From: Flavobacteriales bacterium
Lineage (GTDB): Bacteria > Bacteroidota > Bacteroidia > Flavobacteriales_D > Sanyastnellaceae
Reading direction: 5' to 3'
Length of the DNA stretch: 64,000 nt
NCBI GenBank assembly: GCA_022447625.1
Contig: JAKVAX010000002.1
Coordinates: forward strand, 1 to 64,000
Part shown: positions 9,801 to 17,305 of the stretch, piece by piece
Layout of the letters: each line of letters opens with the position of its first letter
Numbering within the stretch: the first letter of the stretch is position 1
The notes under the pieces: generated by a model
Told to the model about the DNA's origin: nothing
The model's input: the letters and a program-made list of their open reading frames with translations, nothing else
The model's database searches: none
Translations under genes and position numbers: made by a program

Positions 9801-10703
9801 AACGGAAATATCAGCTCTTGGGATGTAAGCTCCGTTGAGGATGCTGCATATATGTTTGACGGAGCTACGAATTTCAATGGAGATATCTCTGCTTGGGACA
9901 TGAGCTCGGCAATAAAATTACGCTCTATGTTCAACAACGCCACCAGTTTCAATGCCGATATATCCGGGTGGGACGTAAGTTCAGTAACGGATATGAACTT
10001 CATGTTCAAGGGAGCGACTTCATTTAATCAAGATCTCAATAACTGGGACGTTACCGCCGTAGAAGATATATTGGGCATGTTTTGGGGGGCAAGTAGCTTT
10101 CAGGGTGCTATTTACAATTGGAACATCTCCTCTCTTGCCTTCGCGAGTAACTTTCTTCGAGACTCCGGGATCATTCAGGAAAACTATGATCTGATTCTTA
10201 TCAATTGGTCGCAACTTCCGGCCGTACCAAACGGAATTAATCTCGACCAAGTACCTTCATTCTACTGCCCAGGGGCAAGTGCAAGAGCAGAGCTTATCAA
10301 CACTCATGGATGGAGCGTCATTGACTTTGGAATCAATTGTCCCGGGTGCACCGATCCAACGGCTTGTAACTACGATTCCGGAGCGGTCATTGATGATGGA
10401 AGTTGCTTATTTATTGTTGATGCCTGCGGAAACTGCGGCGGAACCAGCACTGCTCCTGGATGTACCGATGAAGATGCCCTGAACTACTGTGGATATGCAG
10501 ACTGTGATGATGGCTCTTGTATCTACGGAGAAGACATCTGTGGAGAGTGTACGATATGGGATGACGTCTCAGGACAATGTATTGCAGATCCAAACTGTCA
10601 GGATTCTGGAACCTGCTTAGGTGACTTCAACGAAGACAACCTTATTAACGCAGCAGACCTACTCACCTTTTTAGGTGTGTTCGGCACCACATGTGCTGAG
10701 TAA
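6900..10703 (+). CDS. secreted BspA-like / DUF285 repeat surface protein with dockerin-like tail
   Basis: This 1267-residue exported protein has a signal peptide (1-19) and three modules, each made of a PKD-like domain (V-D-W-G-D-G motif at about 50, 390 and 830) followed by DUF285 repeats of 25 residues with the pattern W-D-V-S-S-V-T-D-M-x-x-M-F. The modules are separated by Cys-rich linkers of the form G-C-T-D-P-A-A-C-N-Y-D and D-D-G-S-C. DUF285 repeats occur in BspA-like surface proteins of oral bacteria and mycoplasmas, where some bind host proteins. The C-terminus (G-D-F-N-E-D-N-L-I-N-A-A-D-L-L) is an EF-hand/dockerin-like segment; I see no canonical type A or B sorting tail. The role is probably surface or matrix interaction, with partner unknown. 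Confidence 0.85.
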   Translation: MKNLTLTTFLILLSFTFFGQPYVTTWQSDLVLNPYVPVDNTITILTDSLLTYNYTVDWGDGTQDTNITGNFTHAYSSAGTYTISITGVFPRLAVPSIDGNKLLSVDQWGGNQWTSMAEMFRSCPNLNILATDTPDLSACTSMDYMFQHCSNLDFDPGNWDVSNIETFLGTFFGCTLFDADLSSWQTSNATVMAAMFTNAENFNQDMNNWDVSNVEYTLLMFAGCSSLNQSFEGWDISSVQDMSDMFWDTAISIPNYDQTLLAWGDPSNTVQPNVHLDFPANYCLGDVARQNLINNFGWTINDYGQDCSVSGCIEETACNYDITAALDDGSCEFTIDACGVCGGTATVAGCTDSAACNFDPAADCDDASCDYSCGFISTWQTNANNESITIPTNGGGYDYSVDWGDGTITTGNTGDATHFYTNSGQHTIKITGDFPRIYFWLQSGAFKIHEINQWGTIQWQTLSYAFAGCYNLDVLATDAPDLSMVTEVDYAFYQTNIQTPDLSNWNVSNVTDMTYMFASCSNFTGNISSWDVSSLENAFGMFQGAIYFNGDLSAWDLSSVINLRAMFKNCSSFNADISGWDVSSVTDMNAMFDGASSFNQDLNNWDVSSVTEMGSMFDGAISFNQDLNNWDVSSVTDMNYMFSDASSFNQDLNNWNVSSLEGMSLMFYGASSFQGAIYNWDINSLTLGNNVFLNSGIIQENYDLILTHWSQLPAVPNGISLGQVPSFYCQGASGRDVLINTHGWSIIDFGNNCPGCTDPAACNYDSEAAVDDGSCTFVTDACGICGGTGTIAGCTDPAACNYDSSADCDDASCDYGCGFITTWQTTSDNESITIPTFGGGYAYSVDWGDGTITTGHTGNATHTYATSGTHTIKLAGDFPRIFFFLASSASKIYEINQWGNIEWQSFTLAFFNCSNLDVLATDAPDLSMVSKMNDAFTGTNIQSPDLSNWDVSSVTEMLKMFSNCTNFNGNISSWDVSSVEDAAYMFDGATNFNGDISAWDMSSAIKLRSMFNNATSFNADISGWDVSSVTDMNFMFKGATSFNQDLNNWDVTAVEDILGMFWGASSFQGAIYNWNISSLAFASNFLRDSGIIQENYDLILINWSQLPAVPNGINLDQVPSFYCPGASARAELINTHGWSVIDFGINCPGCTDPTACNYDSGAVIDDGSCLFIVDACGNCGGTSTAPGCTDEDALNYCGYADCDDGSCIYGEDICGECTIWDDVSGQCIADPNCQDSGTCLGDFNEDNLINAADLLTFLGVFGTTCAE
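8640..8875 (+). repeat. 75-bp tandem coding repeat (DUF285 units)
   Basis: The 20-mer GATGTAAGTTCAGTGACGGA recurs at 8640, 8715 and 8790, exactly 75 bases apart. Units starting TTCAATCAAG at 8691 and 8766 share an identical stretch of about 44 bases. The near-identity at synonymous sites, against much greater divergence in the other DUF285 units, points to recent duplication or conversion. A more diverged copy lies near 9972. Confidence 0.9.
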
Positions 10704-10723
10704 TAATTCTCTCTTTTGATTGA

Positions 10724-10750
10724 AGCCCTCGCATCTGCGAGGGCTTTTTA
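10724..10750 (+). terminator. rho-independent terminator
   Basis: A perfect 10-bp stem, AGCCCTCGCA / TGCGAGGGCT, with a 2-base loop is followed by TTTTTA. It ends transcription of the 6900 gene. Confidence 0.9.
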
Positions 10751-10794
10751 TTTGCATTAACTTCAGAACCGATAAAACCAAGGGCTTTTCCGCC

Positions 10795-12003
10795 ATGCTG
10801 TTCTACATGTTGTTGATTGACTCAATACTCTTCGACTTCAACGAGAAAAGTGCTGTTCTCGTCCTTTTCGGTGTGCAGTGTCTCCTTTTTGCTGTCTTAT
10901 TCTGGCATATTGGAATCACTGAAAACAAACGTCACCCTAAATGGCTCGCAGCATTTATGCTACTGGGTGCCCTATATCTTGGTCCGTTCTTATTTGGATA
11001 TGCCGGCTGGTATTCACGTGCACCATATCGCCATATCATGTTCTTCGTTCCGTTTAAACAGCTCTTTCTTATCGGACCGGTGTATTACTTCTTCGTCAAA
11101 TCTCTATTGACTCCAAAGGTGAGCTTGAATAAAAAAGACCTGCTGCATTTCATTCCGGCGTTAGCCTATTTTGTTTACAGCTTCATAATATTCATTGTAG
11201 ATAAGCTCATTTTAGATGAATTCTACTTTTATGCTGACGGAAAAGACAAAGACCTTTCAAATTGGTATCAAATCGCCGGATTCATATCCATGGTTTACTA
11301 TCTCGTGCTCAGCTTGAGGTATTATACGCGATACCGAAAGCGATCATTGGAAGAGGTTAGCTTCGCAGATGAAATCGCATTCAAATGGGTCAAACATTTT
11401 GCATTGGCTTTTGGCGTGATCGTTTTTCTGAGAGTCCTATTCTTCATACTAAATCCAGAGTGGTGGAACTTTGGAAATAAGTTTTGGTATTACCTCTGCT
11501 TCTCCATCTCGCTTCACTACATTTCAATTGTGGGCTACACATACATGAAGCGTAGCTACATTCAACCCGTTATTGACGTTCCACTTGATCGTTCTCTTGA
11601 AGGCTCTTCTGAACAGGAAATGACTTCTTCAGAATGTCAGCTTCAAGAACAAGAGTCAGACCTATCTTCTTGGAAAGAGCGCATCTTAGACTTATTCAAG
11701 ACAGATCAACTGCACACCAACCCAAGCCTAACTCTGACTGAACTAGCTCACGAATTGAATACAAATAGAAGTGTTGTCTCAAAGGTGATTAACCAGGAGT
11801 TCGAAATGAACTTTAACGACTTCATCAACAAACAGCGTGTATTTGCGGTCATTGACAAGTTCCAAAACGGGGAGCATAAAGAAAGCACACTGCTAGGCTT
11901 GGCCTATGAATGTGGTTTCAATTCTAAAACCACCTTTAACCGAGCATTTAAGAAGCATTTAGGCATGACTCCTCAACAGTATATTTACAAAAACCAACTT
12001 TAA
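10795..12003 (+). CDS. membrane-anchored AraC-family transcriptional regulator
   Basis: This is a 402-residue protein whose N-terminal half (about 10-255) contains around seven hydrophobic membrane segments, followed by a charged linker and a C-terminal AraC/XylS helix-turn-helix domain (about 305-400) with L-T-E-L-A-H-E-L-N-T-N-R-S-V-V-S-K-V and G-F-N-S-K-T-T-F-N-R-A-F-K-K. Such 7TM-AraC proteins are frequent in Flavobacteriales and are thought to sense signals at the membrane. The open frame extends back to 10720, but that ATG lies inside the preceding terminator, so I take the ATG at 10795; the ATG at 10807 is also possible. The downstream secreted hydrolase at 12075 is a possible target, inferred from adjacency. 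Confidence 0.85.
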   Translation: MLFYMLLIDSILFDFNEKSAVLVLFGVQCLLFAVLFWHIGITENKRHPKWLAAFMLLGALYLGPFLFGYAGWYSRAPYRHIMFFVPFKQLFLIGPVYYFFVKSLLTPKVSLNKKDLLHFIPALAYFVYSFIIFIVDKLILDEFYFYADGKDKDLSNWYQIAGFISMVYYLVLSLRYYTRYRKRSLEEVSFADEIAFKWVKHFALAFGVIVFLRVLFFILNPEWWNFGNKFWYYLCFSISLHYISIVGYTYMKRSYIQPVIDVPLDRSLEGSSEQEMTSSECQLQEQESDLSSWKERILDLFKTDQLHTNPSLTLTELAHELNTNRSVVSKVINQEFEMNFNDFINKQRVFAVIDKFQNGEHKESTLLGLAYECGFNSKTTFNRAFKKHLGMTPQQYIYKNQL

Positions 12004-12008
12004 ACTTG

Positions 12009-12036
12009 GGTTCAAATCGTCATTTGAACCTCTTGT
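12009..12036 (+). terminator. hairpin, probable terminator
   Basis: A perfect 9-bp stem, GGTTCAAAT / ATTTGAACC, with a 4-base loop (12009-12030) lies 5 bases after the AraC-type gene. The following T-tract is weak (TCTTGTAT). Confidence 0.55.
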
Positions 12037-12074
12037 ATCGATTGATTGGTCGAGGTTAGCCGAAAACAAATACG

Positions 12075-13724
12075 ATGGTAAAGCACCTACTCCTCATTAT
12101 TTTGAGTTGCTCCCTCATTCTCAACTCGAGAGCACAGACGGACCAAATAAACACGGCTCAAGCTATTCAAAACATCGTAGAACAATCTGTCAATGAAGAC
12201 GACCCTGGCGCAGCCTTAGGTATCGTAAAAGACGGAGAGATTCTACACGAATTCTATTTCGGTAAAGCAAACCTTGACCACCACATTGATGTTGACGAGA
12301 ATACTCGATTTAACATCGCCTCGAACTGCAAACAGTTCACAGCACTTTGCATACTCAAGTTAATGGAAGAGGGGCGGCTAAAGCTAGAAGAGGATTTCAG
12401 AACATACATTCCTGGTATGCTTGAAAACATCGAACAAACGATTACCATAAATCATCTGATTAGCCACACAAGTGGAATTCGAGATGTTTACGGCCTATAT
12501 GCTTTGCACGGACAGTCTTGGTGGAAACTCTTCATAGACAACGACGATGCGATTGATATGCTGAAGTCTCAAAAAGACTTGAATTTCCTCCCTGGTGAGC
12601 AATTCCTCTACAGTAACTCGAACTACCTCATCTTGGCTGAAATCGTTGAAGTCATCACTGAAGAACGATTCAGTGACTACGCTAAAGCAATGTTTCAGGA
12701 TTTGGGTATGGAGTCAACAGAATTCTTGCGGTACTACAGCCTCATCGTACCGAATAAGGCCAAAGCATACGGAGATTGGGGAAGTGGTTGGCGTGAATGC
12801 CCGGCTGTTGCCTCCGTGCATGGAGATGGGAGCTTATACACCACATTGCATGACCAATTAATTTGGGAACAAACCATCCAACAGAACAACGGGTCAAAAT
12901 TGTCGAAAGACCTCATCAACTTAAGTCAATCAAACATCTATGAGAATCACGGTTTCGGCACCGTTTCTGGAATTGATCGTGGGGTCGATTACATCTACCA
13001 TAACGGAGCTACGTGTGCTTACAATGCCAATTTCTTGCGTCTTCCTGAAGAAGGCATTTCCATTGTAGTAATGTCCAATGGTGCTCGCGCTACCGCGGAA
13101 TACATTTCGTGGCAAGTGGCTGAATTGCTCGTTGATTTTGAGGAAAACGAAGTAATAGAATACCCTGCGAAACCTGCTGCCATTGAACGTCTGCGTAACA
13201 AAGAATCCGTCGTCGGAACCTATCAACATGAAGACGGAACCATCATTCGTATCACCCTGAAGAACGACACCCTCAGCCGTGAAATGTACCAACGAGACCC
13301 TATCGCACTCATTTCTGAAAAAGGTGGTTTGTTCGAATATTCGACCATCACAGACCTCATGCTGAATTTCGAAAATATTGGAGCGTCCAATCAACAATTC
13401 ACCATTTACAAGGCCACTCAAGCTCCAAGCACTTACCATAAAATTCCAGATGTAGAGGAATCGAACTACAATCTAGCGGAAGTGGTAGGCGAATATTATA
13501 ATGACGAAACAGACACTCAAATAATCATCAAACACATAGAAGAGGATCTTTTCGCCATCACCAAAAATGGAAAGGAACGAGAAGCGGTTATGATGAGTCC
13601 TGATCGGTTTAGAATGAACAATTACGTCATTACGACCACACGCAATGATCGAAATGAGGTCACCGGTCTATTGGCCACAAAAGAGAGAATCGTGAACGTC
13701 ACATTTAAGAAACTCAGCCAATGA
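12075..13724 (+). CDS. exported serine hydrolase of the class C beta-lactamase / penicillin-binding family
   Basis: This 549-residue protein has a signal peptide (1-20). The beta-lactamase-like domain (about 25-350) carries the S-x-x-K pair S83-N-C-K86, the Y179-S-N triad and a late H-N-G motif replacing K-T-G, the usual catalytic set for this superfamily (PF00144). The remaining C-terminal region (about 370-549) forms two lipocalin-like beta segments typical of DUF3471-like extensions. Such enzymes hydrolyse peptides or esters rather than necessarily beta-lactams; the substrate cannot be told from sequence. A single ATG with a clear export signal sets the start. It carries one exact CGCTANCGCGGAA motif at 13088. 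Confidence 0.85.
   Translation: MVKHLLLIILSCSLILNSRAQTDQINTAQAIQNIVEQSVNEDDPGAALGIVKDGEILHEFYFGKANLDHHIDVDENTRFNIASNCKQFTALCILKLMEEGRLKLEEDFRTYIPGMLENIEQTITINHLISHTSGIRDVYGLYALHGQSWWKLFIDNDDAIDMLKSQKDLNFLPGEQFLYSNSNYLILAEIVEVITEERFSDYAKAMFQDLGMESTEFLRYYSLIVPNKAKAYGDWGSGWRECPAVASVHGDGSLYTTLHDQLIWEQTIQQNNGSKLSKDLINLSQSNIYENHGFGTVSGIDRGVDYIYHNGATCAYNANFLRLPEEGISIVVMSNGARATAEYISWQVAELLVDFEENEVIEYPAKPAAIERLRNKESVVGTYQHEDGTIIRITLKNDTLSREMYQRDPIALISEKGGLFEYSTITDLMLNFENIGASNQQFTIYKATQAPSTYHKIPDVEESNYNLAEVVGEYYNDETDTQIIIKHIEEDLFAITKNGKEREAVMMSPDRFRMNNYVITTTRNDRNEVTGLLATKERIVNVTFKKLSQ
13088..13100 (+). repeat. motif CGCTACCGCGGAA
   Basis: Exact match to CGCTANCGCGGAA inside the serine hydrolase gene; read in frame as A-T-A-E. 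Confidence 0.9.
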
Positions 13725-13734
13725 TCTCAAAAAA

Positions 13735-13760
13735 AGCCCCGCAAATGCGAGGCTTTTTTT
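13735..13760. terminator. bidirectional rho-independent terminator
   Basis: The stem AGCCCCGCA / TGCGAGGCT, with one mismatch and a short A loop, is flanked by an A-run on the left and a T-run on the right. It can end the plus-strand hydrolase gene and the minus-strand tRNA. Confidence 0.85.
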
Positions 13761-13761
13761 G

Positions 13762-13842
13762 TACCCGGAGTGGGAATCGAACCCACACTCCAAAGGAACA
13801 CGAGTTTGAGTCGTGCGCGTCTACCAATTCCGCCATCCGGGC
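13762..13842 (-). tRNA. tRNA-Leu (anticodon CAA)
   Basis: Read on the minus strand it begins GCCCGGATGGCGGAATTGG and folds into a cloverleaf. The acceptor stem is GCCCGGA/TCCGGGT, the D-loop carries GGTAGACGC, the anticodon stem is CACGA/TCGTG with loop CTCAAAC (anticodon CAA, reading UUG), there is a long class II variable arm, and the T arm is GTGGG-TTCGATT-CCCAC. The 3' CCA is not encoded. The first acceptor pair is a G-U wobble. Confidence 0.95.
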
Positions 13843-13896
13843 TTGGCCTAAGTGTTTAAGGTCTGCAAATTTATTAATTCTTCTTTGACCAACAAG

Positions 13897-15441
13897 CTAA
13901 AATTCAAGACGGCCAAATCGATACTGCTTTCGGAAGCGTGCGTAGATGAATAATTCACCTGATTCAGGAGATATATGAACCTTCGGTTTCAATACCGTTT
14001 CCTCCTTTTTACTCTTGAACATGGTCTCTCGAGTCATCGTCCCATCAAGTCCTACAGCAATCTTCGTGACCACGCTACTCTTCAGTGAATTCAAGGTCTT
14101 CGGTGAATTCTCAGGGTTCTGCTTAAGGTATTCTTCATTCGCCGGGTCGTCATTGAATAGAATGTAAATGCTATCCTGATCAGCGGTCAACGCATAGGAA
14201 CTATACGGACCTTTATCATTCGATGAAATCTGCTCCTTCGCGATTCGATTCGTCCAATTTACTTTACCATCGGCAGCTACATCTACCAGAATAATGTCAT
14301 TGTAGTGATAGTAGTTGATGATCTCTTGACGTCCGGTTGTAATATCACTGCGATAACGCGAAACAATGTAATACTGCTCGGCAACGAGGGTAGCGCCGCC
14401 ATCCGGACGTCTCACCATGTGGTCGAAATAGAAGTCGTTCAATTCATCTCCACGGTCTGCTCGTCGGTCACTCATGAACTTCTTTAAGAAACTCGTTTCA
14501 AAAGGTTCAAGGCCTGAGGAAATCACCTTCTTTGTTTCTGCGCTAACGCGGAAAAAAAAACTACCAGCAATGGAAAAGTAGCGATCGTTACTGTAGAATC
14601 CTCCAATAGCGAGGTCTCCTTGATCATCGATGGCGAAGGTGGTTGCAGTGACCCATTTGTCGCCAAGATCCACCTCCAACTCCTTGACTTTATTCGCTAC
14701 CGGATCAAAGCTAATCACGATGTATCGTTTCTCACTCAAACGACGTTCGTTCTGCGTGTTGTTTCGTTTGTCTGAAGCAATGCCCGACATCATGTGTAAT
14801 TGGCCTTTGCTATCGAGCAAATACTGGTTAATCTCTAACAGTTCTGATCGGTATGGAAGCTCTAGTTCTTTCTTCCAAACGGTTTCTAAATCGAGATCTA
14901 CCACTTTGAATGAGAAGCGCTCATTAGAACGTCGGTCAAGGGTGCTTTCGTTGTAAATGAACACCATGGAACTATCTTCACTGAGCTGAATACCGAATGT
15001 CTGGTTCTCGTTCCTTCTGTTTAAAGTAATCTGGCTCAGTAGCACCGGAAGATCCAAGGCTTGTCCTTCTTTGTTCATCCATGTACCGTACAGCGAGCGG
15101 ATATCACTTCGTTTTTCAATGAATGAGGTGATAAGCAACAAGCGACCATCAACCATCATCAACTGATAAAAGCGTGTCTCTTCACCATCGATGGTTGGAA
15201 GGGTGAGTGAAGCGCTGCTCTTTAGCTTCATAGAAGCCTTGTCAAGCACTTCAATGCGATGTTCTGGCTCTTTACCTGTAATTCCCTTGTAAACGAAGAA
15301 GTCGTCGCCATGAGCCCCTAACATGCGGATGACATTCTCGCGACGTTGGATCTTGTATGAATCTGTCCATGTCACGGGTGATTTCTGCGCTAGCGCGGAA
15401 AGGTTAACAAGTACGACTAAAAGACAAATGATCTGCTTCAT
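13897..15441 (-). CDS. exported protein of unknown function (last gene of a three-gene operon)
   Basis: I do not recognise a family. The 514-residue protein has a signal peptide (1-18, ending L-S-A-L-A-Q) and no membrane segment. The rest is rich in alternating hydrophobic strands with recurring D-x-x-G and aromatic positions, suggestive of a beta-propeller-like fold (about 30-510), similar in feel to Bacteroidota proteins that report values along a chain; no catalytic motif is evident. Its ATG overlaps the stop of the upstream FG-GAP gene by four bases (ATGA), so translation is coupled. Two exact CGCTANCGCGGAA motifs lie within it. Confidence 0.75.
   Translation of the reverse strand: MKQIICLLVVLVNLSALAQKSPVTWTDSYKIQRRENVIRMLGAHGDDFFVYKGITGKEPEHRIEVLDKASMKLKSSASLTLPTIDGEETRFYQLMMVDGRLLLITSFIEKRSDIRSLYGTWMNKEGQALDLPVLLSQITLNRRNENQTFGIQLSEDSSMVFIYNESTLDRRSNERFSFKVVDLDLETVWKKELELPYRSELLEINQYLLDSKGQLHMMSGIASDKRNNTQNERRLSEKRYIVISFDPVANKVKELEVDLGDKWVTATTFAIDDQGDLAIGGFYSNDRYFSIAGSFFFRVSAETKKVISSGLEPFETSFLKKFMSDRRADRGDELNDFYFDHMVRRPDGGATLVAEQYYIVSRYRSDITTGRQEIINYYHYNDIILVDVAADGKVNWTNRIAKEQISSNDKGPYSSYALTADQDSIYILFNDDPANEEYLKQNPENSPKTLNSLKSSVVTKIAVGLDGTMTRETMFKSKKEETVLKPKVHISPESGELFIYARFRKQYRFGRLEF
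14541..14553 (+). repeat. motif CGCTAACGCGGAA
   Basis: Exact match on the strand opposite the coding strand of the 13897 gene; its complement is read as F-R-V-S-A. Confidence 0.9.
15388..15400 (+). repeat. motif CGCTAGCGCGGAA
   Basis: Exact match over the signal-peptide end of the 13897 gene; its complement is read as S-A-L-A. Confidence 0.9.
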
Positions 15442-17291
15442 TCAATAACTACAAAAGGAATATGATGCATTCCGTTTTCATCGATAATGGTGCAATAATA
15501 ATGCCCTAGCCCTAATTCTTGTTCCAATGAAAAACGCTCGCCTGTTGATCTACCGGATGCTGAATACACCAGAGCTCCCTTATGATCACGAATTGTCAAC
15601 TCAAATTCGCCTAGGTGAATACCCAACAACGAGATGTTTCCTTGAGATGGGTTTGGGTAAAGGTGCAGCTCATATGTAGGGTCGCTCCCCGGGACGTAAA
15701 CTCCACATTGTTGCGATAATAGAACGCTTTCATTCAAAGGAATGTTGTCAAACTCTTCCACACATCCATCTGGCCAACGCACCTCAACAAATTCAATACT
15801 CTGAGCATTTCCCACTCCTACGTGCAACACCTTTGAATGTGCACTGGCATAACTCCCTCCCCCAGTGAGTTCTGCAATGAATTCCCCTTCATCAGTATGA
15901 ACGACCACTACTGCTCCAATGCCGTCGCGATTTACGGTATTCATATTGCCTTGCAACCTGACTTGAACCCAATTTGCTTGAGGGGTCTCGTTTAAGTAAA
16001 TCCGCACACGATCATCGTACACAAATTCCTCCTGATATAAGTTGCTCAGCACGATATCTTGATCTCCGTCATTGTCTAAATCGCCGATGGCACAACCTCT
16101 ACCAACACCCTCGTCATTCAAACTACTTTGGGCTGAGGCATTAGAGAAATACCCCGCACCATCATTCATGTAGAGCTGATTCTGATCAAACACCACATTC
16201 TCTAGCATGGGTATGGTTGGCATATGACCATTGACGACATACAAATCGGGATCACCATCACTTTCTACATCAACAAAGGCGCAACCCCATCCCGTATGGA
16301 TCAAGCCATTTATAGGCTCATTTATCACACCTCTAACCAAAGATTGATCATCAAATGTGTCAAGGTTACTGACCATCAAGATATCTGGCCCCATATTCGT
16401 CACATATTGATCGAACACCCCATCGCCATTCACATCTGCTGAAGCAATACCCATTCCATACAAACCCTGATTTAACCCCAATAGCTCTGCTTCTTCGGCG
16501 ACTGTTTCACCACTGGTTGAATACACCTTATTCGGCGAAATGAATTGCCCAAAATCATTAGCGATATAAAGTGACGGCTCAGGAACACCACTCTTCAAGT
16601 GCACATTGCTAAGGGCTAAAACGCAACCTTCATTATTCATTCCTAAGCTTGACGCAGATTCAATGAAATTTCCATAACCATCGCTGAGATAAAGAAGATC
16701 TTCATAGCACTCATGGCCAAAGCCGGTGATTTGCCCTGTTTCGGGGTCAATAATAAACTGGACATTATCGATATAACCTCCCACATGAATGTCTAGCCAT
16801 CCGTCGCCATTAATATCAAGGAAGTTGGCAGTGAAGCTGTTAATTGGCTCATTGATCTCAAGGTCTACAGACACATCTGTGAAGGTGCCATCGCCATTGT
16901 TCTCCCAGAGCATGCACGGAGCCATGGCGTTTCCTGAAGTATAGCGACTCGTACTCAAGAAGATGTCTTGATCACCATCGTTGTCGTAGTCTGCCACCAC
17001 AACGCCTGTTGTATTCGCTTCGGCGGTAGCCAAGATGCCCGCCTCTAACCCTAGCTCTTCGAATGTTCCATCTCCCAGATTGTGGTACAGGCGATCGCGG
17101 GTCAATCCACCGCAGATATAGATGTCTTGCCATTGATCATTATCGTAATCAAAAATGGCCACACCACCACCCATCAGCCCCATCGGAACAGCAACGTCAT
17201 CAACACCTAACGCCAGTGCTTGCTCTGAGAAGGACTGTCCATAGAATTCCGCGCTAGCGAAAAGAAAAATGAAGAGTAGCGCACTTTTCAT
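15438..17291 (-). CDS. FG-GAP/VCBS repeat protein with UnbV/ASPIC domain and type A T9SS tail
   Basis: This 617-residue exported protein has a signal peptide followed by seven or so FG-GAP/VCBS blades with calcium-binding D-x-D-x-D-G motifs (D-Y-D-N-D-Q, D-I-N-G-D-G, D-V-N-G-D-G), forming a beta-propeller (about 25-430). An ASPIC/UnbV domain follows (about 435-510; G-I-G-A-V-V-V-V and V-R-W-P-D-G), as in CRTAC1-like proteins. The last 75 residues are a Por secretion tail (L-Y-P-N-P-S-Q-G-N). It is therefore expected to be exported through type IX secretion and attached to or released from the surface. The ATG at 17291 is preferred over an in-frame GTG at 17306 that overlaps the kinase stop. 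Confidence 0.9.
   Translation of the reverse strand: MKSALLFIFLFASAEFYGQSFSEQALALGVDDVAVPMGLMGGGVAIFDYDNDQWQDIYICGGLTRDRLYHNLGDGTFEELGLEAGILATAEANTTGVVVADYDNDGDQDIFLSTSRYTSGNAMAPCMLWENNGDGTFTDVSVDLEINEPINSFTANFLDINGDGWLDIHVGGYIDNVQFIIDPETGQITGFGHECYEDLLYLSDGYGNFIESASSLGMNNEGCVLALSNVHLKSGVPEPSLYIANDFGQFISPNKVYSTSGETVAEEAELLGLNQGLYGMGIASADVNGDGVFDQYVTNMGPDILMVSNLDTFDDQSLVRGVINEPINGLIHTGWGCAFVDVESDGDPDLYVVNGHMPTIPMLENVVFDQNQLYMNDGAGYFSNASAQSSLNDEGVGRGCAIGDLDNDGDQDIVLSNLYQEEFVYDDRVRIYLNETPQANWVQVRLQGNMNTVNRDGIGAVVVVHTDEGEFIAELTGGGSYASAHSKVLHVGVGNAQSIEFVEVRWPDGCVEEFDNIPLNESVLLSQQCGVYVPGSDPTYELHLYPNPSQGNISLLGIHLGEFELTIRDHKGALVYSASGRSTGERFSLEQELGLGHYYCTIIDENGMHHIPFVVIE
17247..17259 (-). repeat. motif CGCTAGCGCGGAA (minus)
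   Basis: Exact match in the signal peptide of the FG-GAP gene, read as A-S-A-E. Confidence 0.9.
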
Positions 17292-17305
17292 ACACTGAAG
17301 GTACA

